From positions 1 to 64,000 of the forward strand of contig PBWH01000003.1 in the NCBI GenBank assembly GCA_002727195.1: a stretch of 64,000 nt of DNA. The letters are read 5' to 3'. Position 1 is the stretch's first letter. Every line of letters starts with the position of its first letter. The stretch comes from Gemmatimonadota bacterium (GTDB lineage: Bacteria > Latescibacterota > UBA2968). Shown in pieces: positions 17,822-26,376 of the stretch. The notes under the pieces are model-generated. The model was not told the DNA's origin, made no database searches, and worked only from the letters and a program-made list of their open reading frames with translations. The position numbers were made by a program, and so were the translations under genes.

Positions 17822-18289
17822 GTGAAAGCGCTTTTCGACATTTTGGGTGGATTCCGGCTGCTGGCTGTGCTGGCACTGCTCTTTGTGGTAGAGGGATGTG
17901 CGGTCCGACGCGTCCCCCCGGTTCGCTATCTGCCGCTCGTTGGAAACAGGGGGGATAGCTCTATGGAGGCTATCCTCGAGCGTGCCCTGACGGACAAGAA
18001 TCCGGTCGTCCGACTGGACGCCGTTAGGTTGTTAGGGACAATGCACGCGACCCCAGAAGAGCAGAGGCGAAGCGCCTCGGCACTCGGGCGTGCACTCAAG
18101 GACAAGGATGAGAATACAAGGCTGGAGGTGGTCAAGGCCCTGGCGAATTTCTCCCCCGACATCGCCGGTCCGTACCTGATGCAAGCCATGAAAGACGAGA
18201 GCATTCGGATCAGGCTCCAGGTGGTTATGGTGCTTCGACGGTCCTATGAGAAAGCGAACGCACAGGTTCAGGCGGTTCAGGGGCAGTAG
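17822..18289 (+). CDS. HEAT-repeat lipoprotein
   Basis: About 155 residues from the GTG at 17822. A hydrophobic signal segment ends VVEGC, with the candidate lipidated cysteine at residue 26; the Glu at -2 makes the lipobox atypical. After it come three to four HEAT-like helical repeats (pattern ALTDKNPVVRLDAVRLLG and similar), usually protein-protein interaction surfaces. An ATG inside def would be in frame, but it would put about 27 hydrophilic residues before the signal segment, so I reject it. A terminator follows. Confidence 0.7.
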   Translation: MKALFDILGGFRLLAVLALLFVVEGCAVRRVPPVRYLPLVGNRGDSSMEAILERALTDKNPVVRLDAVRLLGTMHATPEEQRRSASALGRALKDKDENTRLEVVKALANFSPDIAGPYLMQAMKDESIRIRLQVVMVLRRSYEKANAQVQAVQGQ

Positions 18290-18317
18290 CGCGCGCCGTC
18301 ATTGCTGGTTGTTGTCA

Positions 18318-18344
18318 GGCGACCCGTTTGGGTCGTCTTTTTTT
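18318..18344 (+). terminator. Rho-independent terminator after HEAT lipoprotein
   Basis: An 8-bp stem with one G:T pair (18318-18325 with 18330-18337), a 4-base loop and seven T. It ends the def-HEAT transcript. Confidence 0.85.
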
Positions 18345-18398
18345 GTGTACACGAGTGAAGGCGGTTATGTTAGACGGCCACTCACCACGGAGCACTGG

Positions 18399-18853
18399 AT
18401 GGAGCCAGAGAATGCGGAACGCGTCAGAAAGATCATCGAGCACTTCAGTATATTCCGACGGATGACCCTCCTCGAGGCGGATGCGATCTTGAAGGTCTGC
18501 AAGTTACGGACGTATGCGAAAGGGGAACTCATCGTGCAGGAGGTGACGAGATGTTGATCCTGCTCCAGGGCAAGTTTGTCGCCACCGCGGGATTGGGGAC
18601 GATGCTCGGCTACATCCTGCCCGGGTCAACGACGGGAGAGATGGGATTGCTGACTGGAAGCCCTCGTTCGGCGAATGTCGTGGCCAGCGCAAAGAACGCC
18701 GGCTTCGTCCTCAGAAAGCAGGATCTGCTGCGGCTGTTCGAGCAGAACGAGCGCCTGAAAATGCGGGTCTACGAGAACCTTGTTATTGTGCTCTGCGGGC
18801 GTCTCCGGGATGCGAACGTCAAGGTCGATACCCAGTCTGCGAGTGTGTTCTAG
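18399..18853 (+). pseudogene. Frameshifted cyclic-nucleotide-binding-domain protein
   Basis: The two halves of one cNMP-binding (CRP-like) beta-roll are in different frames. The first runs from the ATG at 18399 (GGAG six bases upstream) to a stop at 18555-18557. The second begins near 18545 and ends at 18853. The first half ends ELIVQE and the second resumes DEMLILLQG. Adding one G to GAGGTGACGAG near 18541 restores the family pattern VQEGDEMLILLQG. A full product would be about 151 residues with no DNA-binding domain. It abuts the next gene. A sequencing indel or genuine decay are both possible. Confidence 0.8.
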
Positions 18854-19729
18854 ATGGCCCTGCCACAAATCATTATAGGCAACATCAAGGTCACAGTTCT
18901 GAGTGCCGGACGGGTTCGGATGGATGGCGGCGCTATGTTCGGGGTCGTGCCCAAGGGCCTGTGGGCCAGGAAAATTGAGGCAGACGATCGGAATCGAATC
19001 GACCTTCAGATGCGGTGTTTGCTGGTCGAAGTGGGCGAGGAAACTCTTCTGGTCGAGACCGGATTCGGTGGTAAGGTGAACGATCGACTCCGCGAGATCT
19101 ACGATCTGCGAGAGACGCCCGGGTTGCTCGCTCAGTTGGAAGAAGCGGGTAAGACTCCTGAGGATGTCGACCGTGTCATTCTAACCCATTTGCACCAGGA
19201 CCATGCCGGCGGGTCGACCGTTCTTGACAACGGCTCGTTTGTTCCCGCTTTTCCGAACGCGACATACACGGTTCAGGCGGGGGAGTGGCATGACGCTAGT
19301 GATGCCGATGGCCAGACGGCGAATGCGTACCGACGCGAGGAGGTCCTGGATCCGCTTGAACGCTACGGAAGACTCGATCTTGTCGATGGTGACCAGGATA
19401 TGGGAAACGGAATCCGTCTCCTGGTGACCCCTGGGCACACACGAGCACATCAGTCCGTGTTGATCGAAGATTCGGGGGACGCTCTGTTCTTCGTGGGCGA
19501 TCTGGTTCCCACCGCCAGTCATCTGAAGCCAATCTATGTGATGGCTTATGACCTGTATCCTCGCGAAACCTACGTCAACAAGGGGTTGTTCCTGGAGCGG
19601 GCGGCTTCCGAGGACTGGTGGGTCGCTTGGCCCCACGATCCGGACCTTGTGTGTGGCAAGGTCGTGGTCGACGAAAAAGATGGCTACGCCATCGTGGACG
19701 GGGTCTCTGCCATGGGAGAAACAGAATGA
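18854..19729 (+). CDS. Metallo-beta-lactamase-fold hydrolase
   Basis: A 291-residue MBL-fold enzyme with the metal motif THLHQDHAGG (His112, His114, Asp116, His117). A further histidine lies in TPGHTRAHQS and an aspartate in VGDLVP. The arrangement resembles the N-acyl homoserine lactonase and related lactonase group of the superfamily, but the substrate is unproven. It starts directly after the stop of the broken cNMP gene. Its stop overlaps the next start as ATGA, so it forms a coupled operon with two epimerase-like genes. Confidence 0.85.
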   Translation: MALPQIIIGNIKVTVLSAGRVRMDGGAMFGVVPKGLWARKIEADDRNRIDLQMRCLLVEVGEETLLVETGFGGKVNDRLREIYDLRETPGLLAQLEEAGKTPEDVDRVILTHLHQDHAGGSTVLDNGSFVPAFPNATYTVQAGEWHDASDADGQTANAYRREEVLDPLERYGRLDLVDGDQDMGNGIRLLVTPGHTRAHQSVLIEDSGDALFFVGDLVPTASHLKPIYVMAYDLYPRETYVNKGLFLERAASEDWWVAWPHDPDLVCGKVVVDEKDGYAIVDGVSAMGETE

Positions 19730-20325
19730 AAATCCTAGTGACTGAAACAGTTTCTTCATCTTTCCGAGCGCATCTTGCCAACTCGAACGACGTTCGGGGA
19801 TCGGACGGCCTGGATGTCCGTGAGCCAGATCAGGTGAAACCACTCCTGGGAGGAGTGGAGGCGCTTGTTCACGCTGTCCCAACTGTGGCGAAATATCAGT
19901 CTGAAGAGGAGACCCTTGATCGTGCGACGCGAGGCGCCTACGTGTTGCTTCAGGAGGCCATTGAAGCTGGTGTGCCGCGAGCAATTCTCCTGACCCCACT
20001 GGACGCCTTCGACGCGTATGACGCAGACTACGTGATCGACGAGGCCTGGCGTGCTCGGCCTGGGCCCGAAGCGGGATCCCTGGCGCCCGTGCTTGCGGAA
20101 CGCGTGTTCCGTGAGTTCTCCCGTCAGGGTCCGATCAGTACTACTTCCTTGAGGAGTCGAACAATCTGTTCTGTCGATCCAAGCGAGGTGGATCGACGGG
20201 CGATCGACACTGTCCTCAAGGCTGACGACGGGGGGAGTGAATATCGATACCAGGTCTACAACGTCGACGACAGTGTGCGCTTCCCGCTGCGTGCGGCCAG
20301 GAGTCTACTGAAGGGGGTCGGCTGA
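19726..20325 (+). CDS. Degenerate NAD-dependent epimerase-like protein
   Basis: About 199 residues. The predicted Rossmann-like strands (KILVTET, VEALVHAV, RAILLTPLDAF) match the extended SDR family. The glycine-rich NAD motif is absent, the YxxxK catalytic pair is not found, and the protein is shorter than usual. It is probably not an independent reductase. It may be a partner or regulatory subunit of the complete homologue encoded next, with which it overlaps as TGATG. The start at 19726 overlaps the upstream hydrolase gene as ATGA. Confidence 0.7.
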   Translation: MKILVTETVSSSFRAHLANSNDVRGSDGLDVREPDQVKPLLGGVEALVHAVPTVAKYQSEEETLDRATRGAYVLLQEAIEAGVPRAILLTPLDAFDAYDADYVIDEAWRARPGPEAGSLAPVLAERVFREFSRQGPISTTSLRSRTICSVDPSEVDRRAIDTVLKADDGGSEYRYQVYNVDDSVRFPLRAARSLLKGVG

Positions 20326-21125
20326 TGGGGCTGGACACAGGAAAGGTCTGCATCTTCGGTGCGGGAGGGCCCGTGGGTGCGGCGGCCCAGCACGCGCTCG
20401 AGGACCACTACGTGCTTCGCCTGACAGACATCCGGATGGTCGACGAGATCCTGGAGGCGGGGGAGCCGCAATCGAAGGGGGCTCCCATGCCGACCAGACC
20501 TGAGTCGCCTCACGAATGGCGACGAGTGGATGTGGGGAACTACGAGGAGGTCCTGTCGGCGGCCGAGGGGATGGACGCGCTAATCAACGTGAGCGTGTTG
20601 CGCCACGATCTCGTCCCGGCTTTTCACGTCAATACGATTGGAGCTTACAACGTGATGAAGGCCGCGGTGGCGTGCGGGATCCGCAAGGTGATCCATACCG
20701 GTCCGCGTCACACACGCCTCGGGTTCGAAGGCGACTATTGGGGCGACTTCCGGGTTCCTGACGAGGCGCCGCTACACCCGGGTTCGGATCTGTATGCACT
20801 CACCAAATGCCTGGGGGGCGAGATCGTCCAGACATTCGCCGAGCACTACGATCTTGAGGTCATCACCTTCCTTTATTGTTCGTTCCTTCCAGCCGACGGG
20901 GGCAACTCGGCTGACGGTAGCGGGGTGCATCCGCTGGCGATTGCCTGGGAGGATACAGGCGAGCCCTTCTTCCACGCGTTGCGGGCGGATCGGATGCCAA
21001 ACAATTACGAGGTCTTTGACATTCTGGCCGATCTGCCGCACGGCAAGTTTGGTACGCATAAGGCTACGCGTTTGCTGGGATGGAAACCGAAGCACTCGTT
21101 CGATCGCCTGCTTCGGAAGGGTTGA
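20325..21125 (+). CDS. NAD(P)-dependent epimerase/dehydratase (extended SDR)
   Basis: A 266-residue extended SDR, typically acting on nucleotide sugars or related sugars. The cofactor motif is FGAGGPVGAAA at residues 8-18 and the catalytic pair is YALTK. The central region VIHTGPRHTRLG corresponds to the strand bearing the catalytic serine or threonine. It overlaps the degenerate paralogue by one base. Together with the upstream hydrolase it suggests a short pathway on a lactone or sugar acid, which is inference. Confidence 0.85.
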   Translation: MGLDTGKVCIFGAGGPVGAAAQHALEDHYVLRLTDIRMVDEILEAGEPQSKGAPMPTRPESPHEWRRVDVGNYEEVLSAAEGMDALINVSVLRHDLVPAFHVNTIGAYNVMKAAVACGIRKVIHTGPRHTRLGFEGDYWGDFRVPDEAPLHPGSDLYALTKCLGGEIVQTFAEHYDLEVITFLYCSFLPADGGNSADGSGVHPLAIAWEDTGEPFFHALRADRMPNNYEVFDILADLPHGKFGTHKATRLLGWKPKHSFDRLLRKG

Positions 21126-21140
21126 TCCTGCCGTATCGGT

Positions 21141-21169
21141 TTGACTCGATCGATCGAACGGTCTATTTT
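21141..21169 (+). promoter_or_regulatory. Sigma70-like promoter of the phospholipase-like gene
   Basis: TTGACT (21141-21146), 17 bases, TATTTT (21164-21169). The predicted transcript would begin at or just inside the hairpin at 21174-21204. Confidence 0.6.
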
Positions 21170-21173
21170 GTGC

Positions 21174-21204
21174 GGGCGCCTCGCTAGCGGGGCGCTCTTC
21201 GTTT
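21174..21204 (+). terminator. Hairpin, probable terminator of the epimerase operon
   Basis: An 8-bp stem with one wobble pair around CTAG, followed by TCTTCGTTT. It fits a terminator for the upstream operon. Because a promoter lies just before it, it could instead be a 5' leader hairpin of the next gene. Confidence 0.5.
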
Positions 21205-21232
21205 GTACCCTCCGGACCCGACATACTCCCAT

Positions 21233-21985
21233 ATGCCAAGAAGCCGCTGTCATTTTGCGCTCCTAGCGCGCCTCCACGACGCCATGCGCGAAAGTCTGCC
21301 CGACATCGCGGAATTGGCCGACCGCGAGCTTCCCACCCTCTGTGCTGGCAGCGTCGCGCCCGATGCCGTTCGCTATTACTCGGATCTCGGGAAGTTCGGT
21401 ACCCACTTCTACCTCGAGAATCGCAAGGATACGTGGGGGCGCTCCGTGAGCGGCATGTTCGAAGCGCATCCCGAACTATCCGACCCGGGAAGTTTAGGGG
21501 ATCGTGAAGTGGCCTTGTTGATCGGCTATATATCACACCTGACGGTTGACGAAGCCTTCCGTGATGAAATCACCTACCAGGTGCACGGAATCGACAACTG
21601 GCGGCCCCTGATCAAGGGGCTCTGGTCCCTGGCCGACGAGTTCGACATCCACTATTCCGGCCTCGTGAAGACGCTTGCGGCCTACGCGGGGGATTGGAGC
21701 GTGGGCTTTATCGATGGTGCGATGATCCGGAACTACCTAGGCCTCGTGGGTCCGTGGGCAGAGACAGCCGATCCCTGGGAGGCTGAGCAGGTTTTTCATC
21801 GCCTAGTTGGCGACACGACCCCTGCAGATGAAGCGCGAGCCATCTTCGAGGAGAACCGTCAGAACGCCGCATCGCTCCTGGATCGCGATCGCCTGGACCG
21901 GTTTGCCGAAAGGGCTGTCGCGTCTGGTCTGGAAGAGGTCCGGGCTTACGTGAACGGCGGTTTCTGCAAGATGCCGTGCACTTGA
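21233..21985 (+). CDS. Zinc-dependent phospholipase C-like protein
   Basis: About 250 residues resembling the zinc-dependent phospholipase C family (PF00882). AGSVAPDAVRYYSDLGKFGTHF contributes an aspartate and histidine, and YISHLTVDEAF contributes the second histidine/aspartate pair expected to bind metal. No signal peptide is visible, so it may act in the cytoplasm, unlike classical secreted PLC. The ATG at 21233 is preferred over a TTG 30 bases upstream; neither has a clear ribosome binding site. The substrate is unknown. Confidence 0.65.
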   Translation: MPRSRCHFALLARLHDAMRESLPDIAELADRELPTLCAGSVAPDAVRYYSDLGKFGTHFYLENRKDTWGRSVSGMFEAHPELSDPGSLGDREVALLIGYISHLTVDEAFRDEITYQVHGIDNWRPLIKGLWSLADEFDIHYSGLVKTLAAYAGDWSVGFIDGAMIRNYLGLVGPWAETADPWEAEQVFHRLVGDTTPADEARAIFEENRQNAASLLDRDRLDRFAERAVASGLEEVRAYVNGGFCKMPCT

Positions 21986-22066
21986 GGGTCGTAGGAATCG
22001 GTTGACGAGAAAGGAAAACGAAAGCTGTTTTCAGCTGTAATTTTCTACCCCGAACAAATTGAGTTC

Positions 22067-24193
22067 ATGCAGAAACAAATCCTAATCAGCCTGGTGGCGA
22101 TCTTTGCTGTCTTTGGCGCGATCGTGGAGGTACTGGGCCACCTCACCTGGCATCTGTCTCCGCGAGATCCGAAAGCGATTGAGGAGGCTGGCCAGTTCCA
22201 GGTCGTGCTGGGATCGCTCGTCGAGTCTCCGGAGGCCGGCCTTGCGAGTGTAGGGCCTTCACGAGCACCGGAACTTTTCACAAATGTGGAGGTGCCCAAC
22301 TCGGCACCAACGACAACGGTCACGCCGGTACATTCCGTTTGCGAGTGGACGAGCGACCACGGGAGCTTCTCTGAGTCGCCGCTACTGGCCGCGCGCGTGC
22401 AGGCGTCAAAGCTGCCCACTGTCGAGAAACGCATACCCACGCAGCCGCTCGTTGTGGTGCCCCCTGACCAAAACGGACCCTACGGTGGCACGTGGACGAG
22501 GTTGGGGACGGGGCCCAAGGACATCAATATCGTCGAGGCGCGATTCGCCTATGAGGGCCTTGTTCGGTGGGGGCCCTGGGGAAAGAAGATCCTTCCAAAC
22601 ATCGCGCGGAAGTGGGAGGTCACGGAAGAAGGCCGGGTCTTCACCTTCTGGCTTCGCGAGGGAATGCGGTGGAGCGACGGTCACCCCTACACGGCTGACG
22701 ACATCGTTTTCTGGCGTGACGAGATCCTGCTGAACAAGGAGATCACACCCGTTATCAAGCGGGAACTGAAGCGTGCCGGAGAACCGGTTCAGGTTGAGAA
22801 GGTCAGCGACTACGTTGTCCGGTTTCGGTTCAAGGAGCCCCACGGCCTGTTCCTGAAGGGACTGGCAACGGGACTCGGGTATGAGATCGCGCGCGAGCCC
22901 GCTCACTATCTGAAGCGATACCTGCCGAAGTTCTGCGGTCAAGCATACATCGACTCGCTTGCTGCCGTAAACGGGTTCGATCACTGGGTGCCGTATTTCA
23001 AGACCCTACGTGAGTGGCGGAATGTGGATCTCCCAAGAACCTGGCCGTGGGTCATCAAGGAACCGCCTCCCGCTCAGCCGGCCGTCCTCGAACGGAACCC
23101 CTACTACTGGAAGGTCGATCCTGAAGGCAATCAGCTGCCCTACATCGATCAAATGACCTTCGATGTCTTCGATCAAGAGACGATCAACTTCAAAGCGATC
23201 AATGGTGAGATGGGCATGCAAGGCCGCCACCTGATCTTTGACAACTTCCCGCTGTTTATGGAGAACACGGCGAAGGGCGGCTATCGTGTCGTTAAGTGGC
23301 CCAGTGGTAGCGGGTCGCCCCTCCTGATCGCGCCCAACCTCAACCACAAAGATCCCGTCCTCCGGGCTCTGATCGAGAATCGCCGTTTCCGGATCGCACT
23401 CTCGTACGCGATCAACCGGCAGGCCTTGAACGAGATTGCCTACTTTGGGATTGCTACCCCACATCAGGTCGCTCCACCTCCTCTTTCGAAGTATTACAGT
23501 GAATCGTTCGCCAAGGCGTATACGGAATACGATCCAGAAAGGGCGAACGCGTTGCTCGACGAGTTGGGTCTCACCGAGCGAACGTCTCGAGGGATCCGGT
23601 TGCGGCCCGACGGTGAGCCGCTTGTGGTCTACATCGAAACGACTTCCCTCAATAACCGGGCGCTCGAGCTCGTCGCAGCGGACTGGACAGCCGTCGGCGT
23701 GAAAGCAGAAGTCAAAGAGAAGGCGCGGCAGCTGTTCTGGGAAAACCAGAAAGCGATGAATCACGACTTTGCGACGTGGGGTGGGGCCGACGAATTCGAG
23801 CCTACGCTGGACCCCCGGTGGCTCGTTCCCTGGAACGACAGTTCGATTCATGCCCAGAACTACGCAAGGTGGTTTCGAACAGGTGGTCGGCAGGGCGAAA
23901 AACCGCGTGATGCAGACATGCTCAGGGTTATGGAATTGTATCGTCAGATCGAAACGTCCATGGATCCTGAAGCGCAGGCGCGTTATATCGAAGAGGTCCT
24001 GGATCTGAACGAGAAGAACTTGTGGGTGATTGGTACGGTCGGCCGGACACCATCGATCTTCCTCGTGAAGGACACGTTCGTGAACGTTCCCGAGAAGGCA
24101 CTGGCCGGGTGGTCGTTCCGGTGTCCCGGTAACACGGCAGTGGAGTGCTACGCGATCGATCCGACGAAATCAAGCAAGGGTGACCGAGGGTGA
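22067..24193 (+). CDS. ABC importer substrate-binding protein (family 5), copy 1
   Basis: A 708-residue, unusually long family 5 (DppA/OppA-type) solute-binding protein. A single N-terminal membrane helix (about 5-25) with no lipobox anchors it. A linker of about 130 residues precedes the binding fold, which opens at GPYGGTWTRLGTGP. EGLVRW, FTFWLREGMRWSDGHP and the conserved block around NPYYWKVDPEGNQLPYID follow. It begins the importer operon and overlaps the second binding-protein gene as GTGA. The ligand could be a peptide, oligosaccharide or other solute. Confidence 0.9.
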   Translation: MQKQILISLVAIFAVFGAIVEVLGHLTWHLSPRDPKAIEEAGQFQVVLGSLVESPEAGLASVGPSRAPELFTNVEVPNSAPTTTVTPVHSVCEWTSDHGSFSESPLLAARVQASKLPTVEKRIPTQPLVVVPPDQNGPYGGTWTRLGTGPKDINIVEARFAYEGLVRWGPWGKKILPNIARKWEVTEEGRVFTFWLREGMRWSDGHPYTADDIVFWRDEILLNKEITPVIKRELKRAGEPVQVEKVSDYVVRFRFKEPHGLFLKGLATGLGYEIAREPAHYLKRYLPKFCGQAYIDSLAAVNGFDHWVPYFKTLREWRNVDLPRTWPWVIKEPPPAQPAVLERNPYYWKVDPEGNQLPYIDQMTFDVFDQETINFKAINGEMGMQGRHLIFDNFPLFMENTAKGGYRVVKWPSGSGSPLLIAPNLNHKDPVLRALIENRRFRIALSYAINRQALNEIAYFGIATPHQVAPPPLSKYYSESFAKAYTEYDPERANALLDELGLTERTSRGIRLRPDGEPLVVYIETTSLNNRALELVAADWTAVGVKAEVKEKARQLFWENQKAMNHDFATWGGADEFEPTLDPRWLVPWNDSSIHAQNYARWFRTGGRQGEKPRDADMLRVMELYRQIETSMDPEAQARYIEEVLDLNEKNLWVIGTVGRTPSIFLVKDTFVNVPEKALAGWSFRCPGNTAVECYAIDPTKSSKGDRG

Positions 24194-26304
24194 TCGAGAC
24201 GCTGTTGGCATCGAGTCGGGTCAAGTTCCTTGCTTCCATGGCCGGGGTGTTCATCGTCTTCGGTGTGCTGGTCGAGACCCTGGGCAGTCTGACCTGGTAT
24301 CTGTCTCCAAGGGACCCGGCTGCGATCGAAGAGGCATCCCGATTACAGGGCGTACTGGGGTCCCTTGTGAAGACTCCGGAGGCTGGCGTTCAGGCTGTTG
24401 TTCCGTCGATAGAGAAACCCGCGGTGGCTGCTGGCGGCGAAATCTTGCTGGTGGGGCTGCATCGCCTGTTGGAGTGGCCAGCGTCAATGGGACGATCGTT
24501 CCAGGAACCTCCTATGCTGGCCGAACGCGTCGCTCACGGCGACTTGCCTCCGGTGGCTGAACGTTTGCCTCAAGATCCGCTCGTGGTCGTTCCGCCGGAG
24601 CAGATGGGGCCGTATGGCGGCACGTGGACACGGATGGCCACAGGACCGAAGGATATCAATGTCCTGGAATCGCGCTTCTCTTACGAAGGTCTTGTCCGTT
24701 GGGGGCCGATGGGAGAGAGGATCCTGCCCAACCTGGCCAAGCGGTGGACGGTCGAGGACAGTGCAAAGGTGTTCACGTTCTGGTTGCGCAAAGGCGTGCG
24801 GTGGTCTGACGGCCACCCGTTTACGGCCGAAGACATCGCGTTCTGGTATCACGATCACCTGAACAACAGCGAAGTGACGCCGGTGATTCCGCGCGAGTTC
24901 AAGCGCGATGGCCAGGTCATGGGCTTCGAGCAACTCGACGACTACACGATTCGGTTTACGTTTACGTCCTCGAACGGTCTCTTCCTCCAGCAGCTCGCCT
25001 CCAGAAGCTATGAACTCGTCCGCCACGCCAAGCATTACATGAAGCAGTTCCATGCAAGGTATCGTTCGGTCGAAGAATTGACCGTGCTGGCTAATGCGCG
25101 TGGCTTCGACCTGTGGAGCAAGCTGTTCGAGGATATGTGGCGGTGGCGGAACCCGGACGCGCCTCGTCTGTGGCCCTGGCTCGTGAAGGATCCACCGCCG
25201 GCCCGTCCAGCACGGCTTGAGCGGAACCCATACTACTGGAAAATCGATCCCGAAGGCCGACAACTCCCGTATATCGACGAGATGACGTTCGACATCTTCG
25301 ACCCGGAGACGATCAACTTCAAGGCGATCAACGGTGAGATGGGGATGCAGAGCCGTCACCTGCAGTTCAAGAACTACCCGCTTTTCATGGAGGGTCGGCA
25401 GAAGGGCGACTACCGTGTCCTGAAATGGCACAACGCGACGATGGGCCAGAACGTCATCTCGCTGAACCAAAACCATTCGGACCCGTATATGAAGTCGCTG
25501 ATTCAGGATCGCCGGTTCCGGATCGCGCTGTCTCACGCCATCGACCGTGACGAGTTGAACGAAGCCGATTTCTTCGGCATCGGAACACCGAGGCAGGCGG
25601 CTCCGAACCCGAGCTCGCCGTATTACGACCCCGACTTCGAGCGTGCGTATATCGAGTACGATCCGATGCTAGCGTCCCGGATGCTCGACGACATGGGGCT
25701 GGCAGACAAGGATGCCAGTGGCTTGCGCCTACGTCCGGACGGAGATCCGATATCCATTCGGCTCGAGACCACATCCCTGAACAATCGCGTGCTCGAGCTC
25801 ATTTCGCGTTACTGGACCGCTGTTGGCGTCAGGACCGAGATCAAAGAGGAAGCTCGGCAGCTGTTCTACGAACGGAAGCGGGGAACCCTGCACGACGGTG
25901 GGATCTGGGGCGGCGCGAACGGACAGGTTCCCGTGCTCGATCCGCGGTTTCACATCCCTTATAGCGACGAGTCGATTCAGGCCGTCGACTATGCGCGGTG
26001 GTATCGGACGGACGGTTTACGGGGTGAAACGCCGCCGCCAGCGATTCGAGAAACTATTGACCTGTTCAATCGGGTGGAGAAGGCACCGGAACTCAGTGAA
26101 CAGATTCGGTTGTATAGGGAGATCCTGGACCTGAACAGGAAGCACCTGTGGGTGATCGGGACGGTCGGGATGATTCCCGACGTTTTCCTCGTTCGGAACA
26201 ATTTCAGGAATGTGCCCGATGTCGCGATGAGCGGCTGGGTGTTCAGGACGCCAGGAAACACGGCTATCGAATGCTACGCGATCTATCCTTCAAGGGTGAA
26301 TTAG
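24190..26304 (+). CDS. ABC importer substrate-binding protein (family 5), copy 2
   Basis: A 704-residue paralogue of the preceding gene, with the same membrane anchor, linker and domain order. Many segments are near-identical, for example ETINFKAINGEMGMQ and NPYYWKxDPEG. By eye more than half the binding-domain positions agree, while the linker and parts of the ligand pocket differ. The GTG start overlaps the first copy's stop. Tandem duplication followed by divergence suggests two ligand specificities feeding one permease. Confidence 0.9.
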   Translation: MIETLLASSRVKFLASMAGVFIVFGVLVETLGSLTWYLSPRDPAAIEEASRLQGVLGSLVKTPEAGVQAVVPSIEKPAVAAGGEILLVGLHRLLEWPASMGRSFQEPPMLAERVAHGDLPPVAERLPQDPLVVVPPEQMGPYGGTWTRMATGPKDINVLESRFSYEGLVRWGPMGERILPNLAKRWTVEDSAKVFTFWLRKGVRWSDGHPFTAEDIAFWYHDHLNNSEVTPVIPREFKRDGQVMGFEQLDDYTIRFTFTSSNGLFLQQLASRSYELVRHAKHYMKQFHARYRSVEELTVLANARGFDLWSKLFEDMWRWRNPDAPRLWPWLVKDPPPARPARLERNPYYWKIDPEGRQLPYIDEMTFDIFDPETINFKAINGEMGMQSRHLQFKNYPLFMEGRQKGDYRVLKWHNATMGQNVISLNQNHSDPYMKSLIQDRRFRIALSHAIDRDELNEADFFGIGTPRQAAPNPSSPYYDPDFERAYIEYDPMLASRMLDDMGLADKDASGLRLRPDGDPISIRLETTSLNNRVLELISRYWTAVGVRTEIKEEARQLFYERKRGTLHDGGIWGGANGQVPVLDPRFHIPYSDESIQAVDYARWYRTDGLRGETPPPAIRETIDLFNRVEKAPELSEQIRLYREILDLNRKHLWVIGTVGMIPDVFLVRNNFRNVPDVAMSGWVFRTPGNTAIECYAIYPSRVN

Positions 26305-26310
26305 CTCTTT

Positions 26311-26352
26311 CGTTCCCAGGCTATGTCGTTCCCTGGCTCGAGCCTGGGAACG
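26311..26352. repeat. Palindromic repeat CGTTCCCAGGCT...AGCCTGGGAACG
   Basis: Perfect 12-bp arms (26311-26322 and 26341-26352) flank an 18-base loop, between the second binding-protein gene and the permease gene. Palindromes of this CGTTCCCAGGCT type are known to me as dispersed elements in several environmental bacterial lineages. It has no T run, so it is more likely a mobile REP-like element or mRNA-stabilising hairpin than a terminator. Confidence 0.7.
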
Positions 26353-26376
26353 AGAGTTGAGAGAGGAGTTAGTGAA

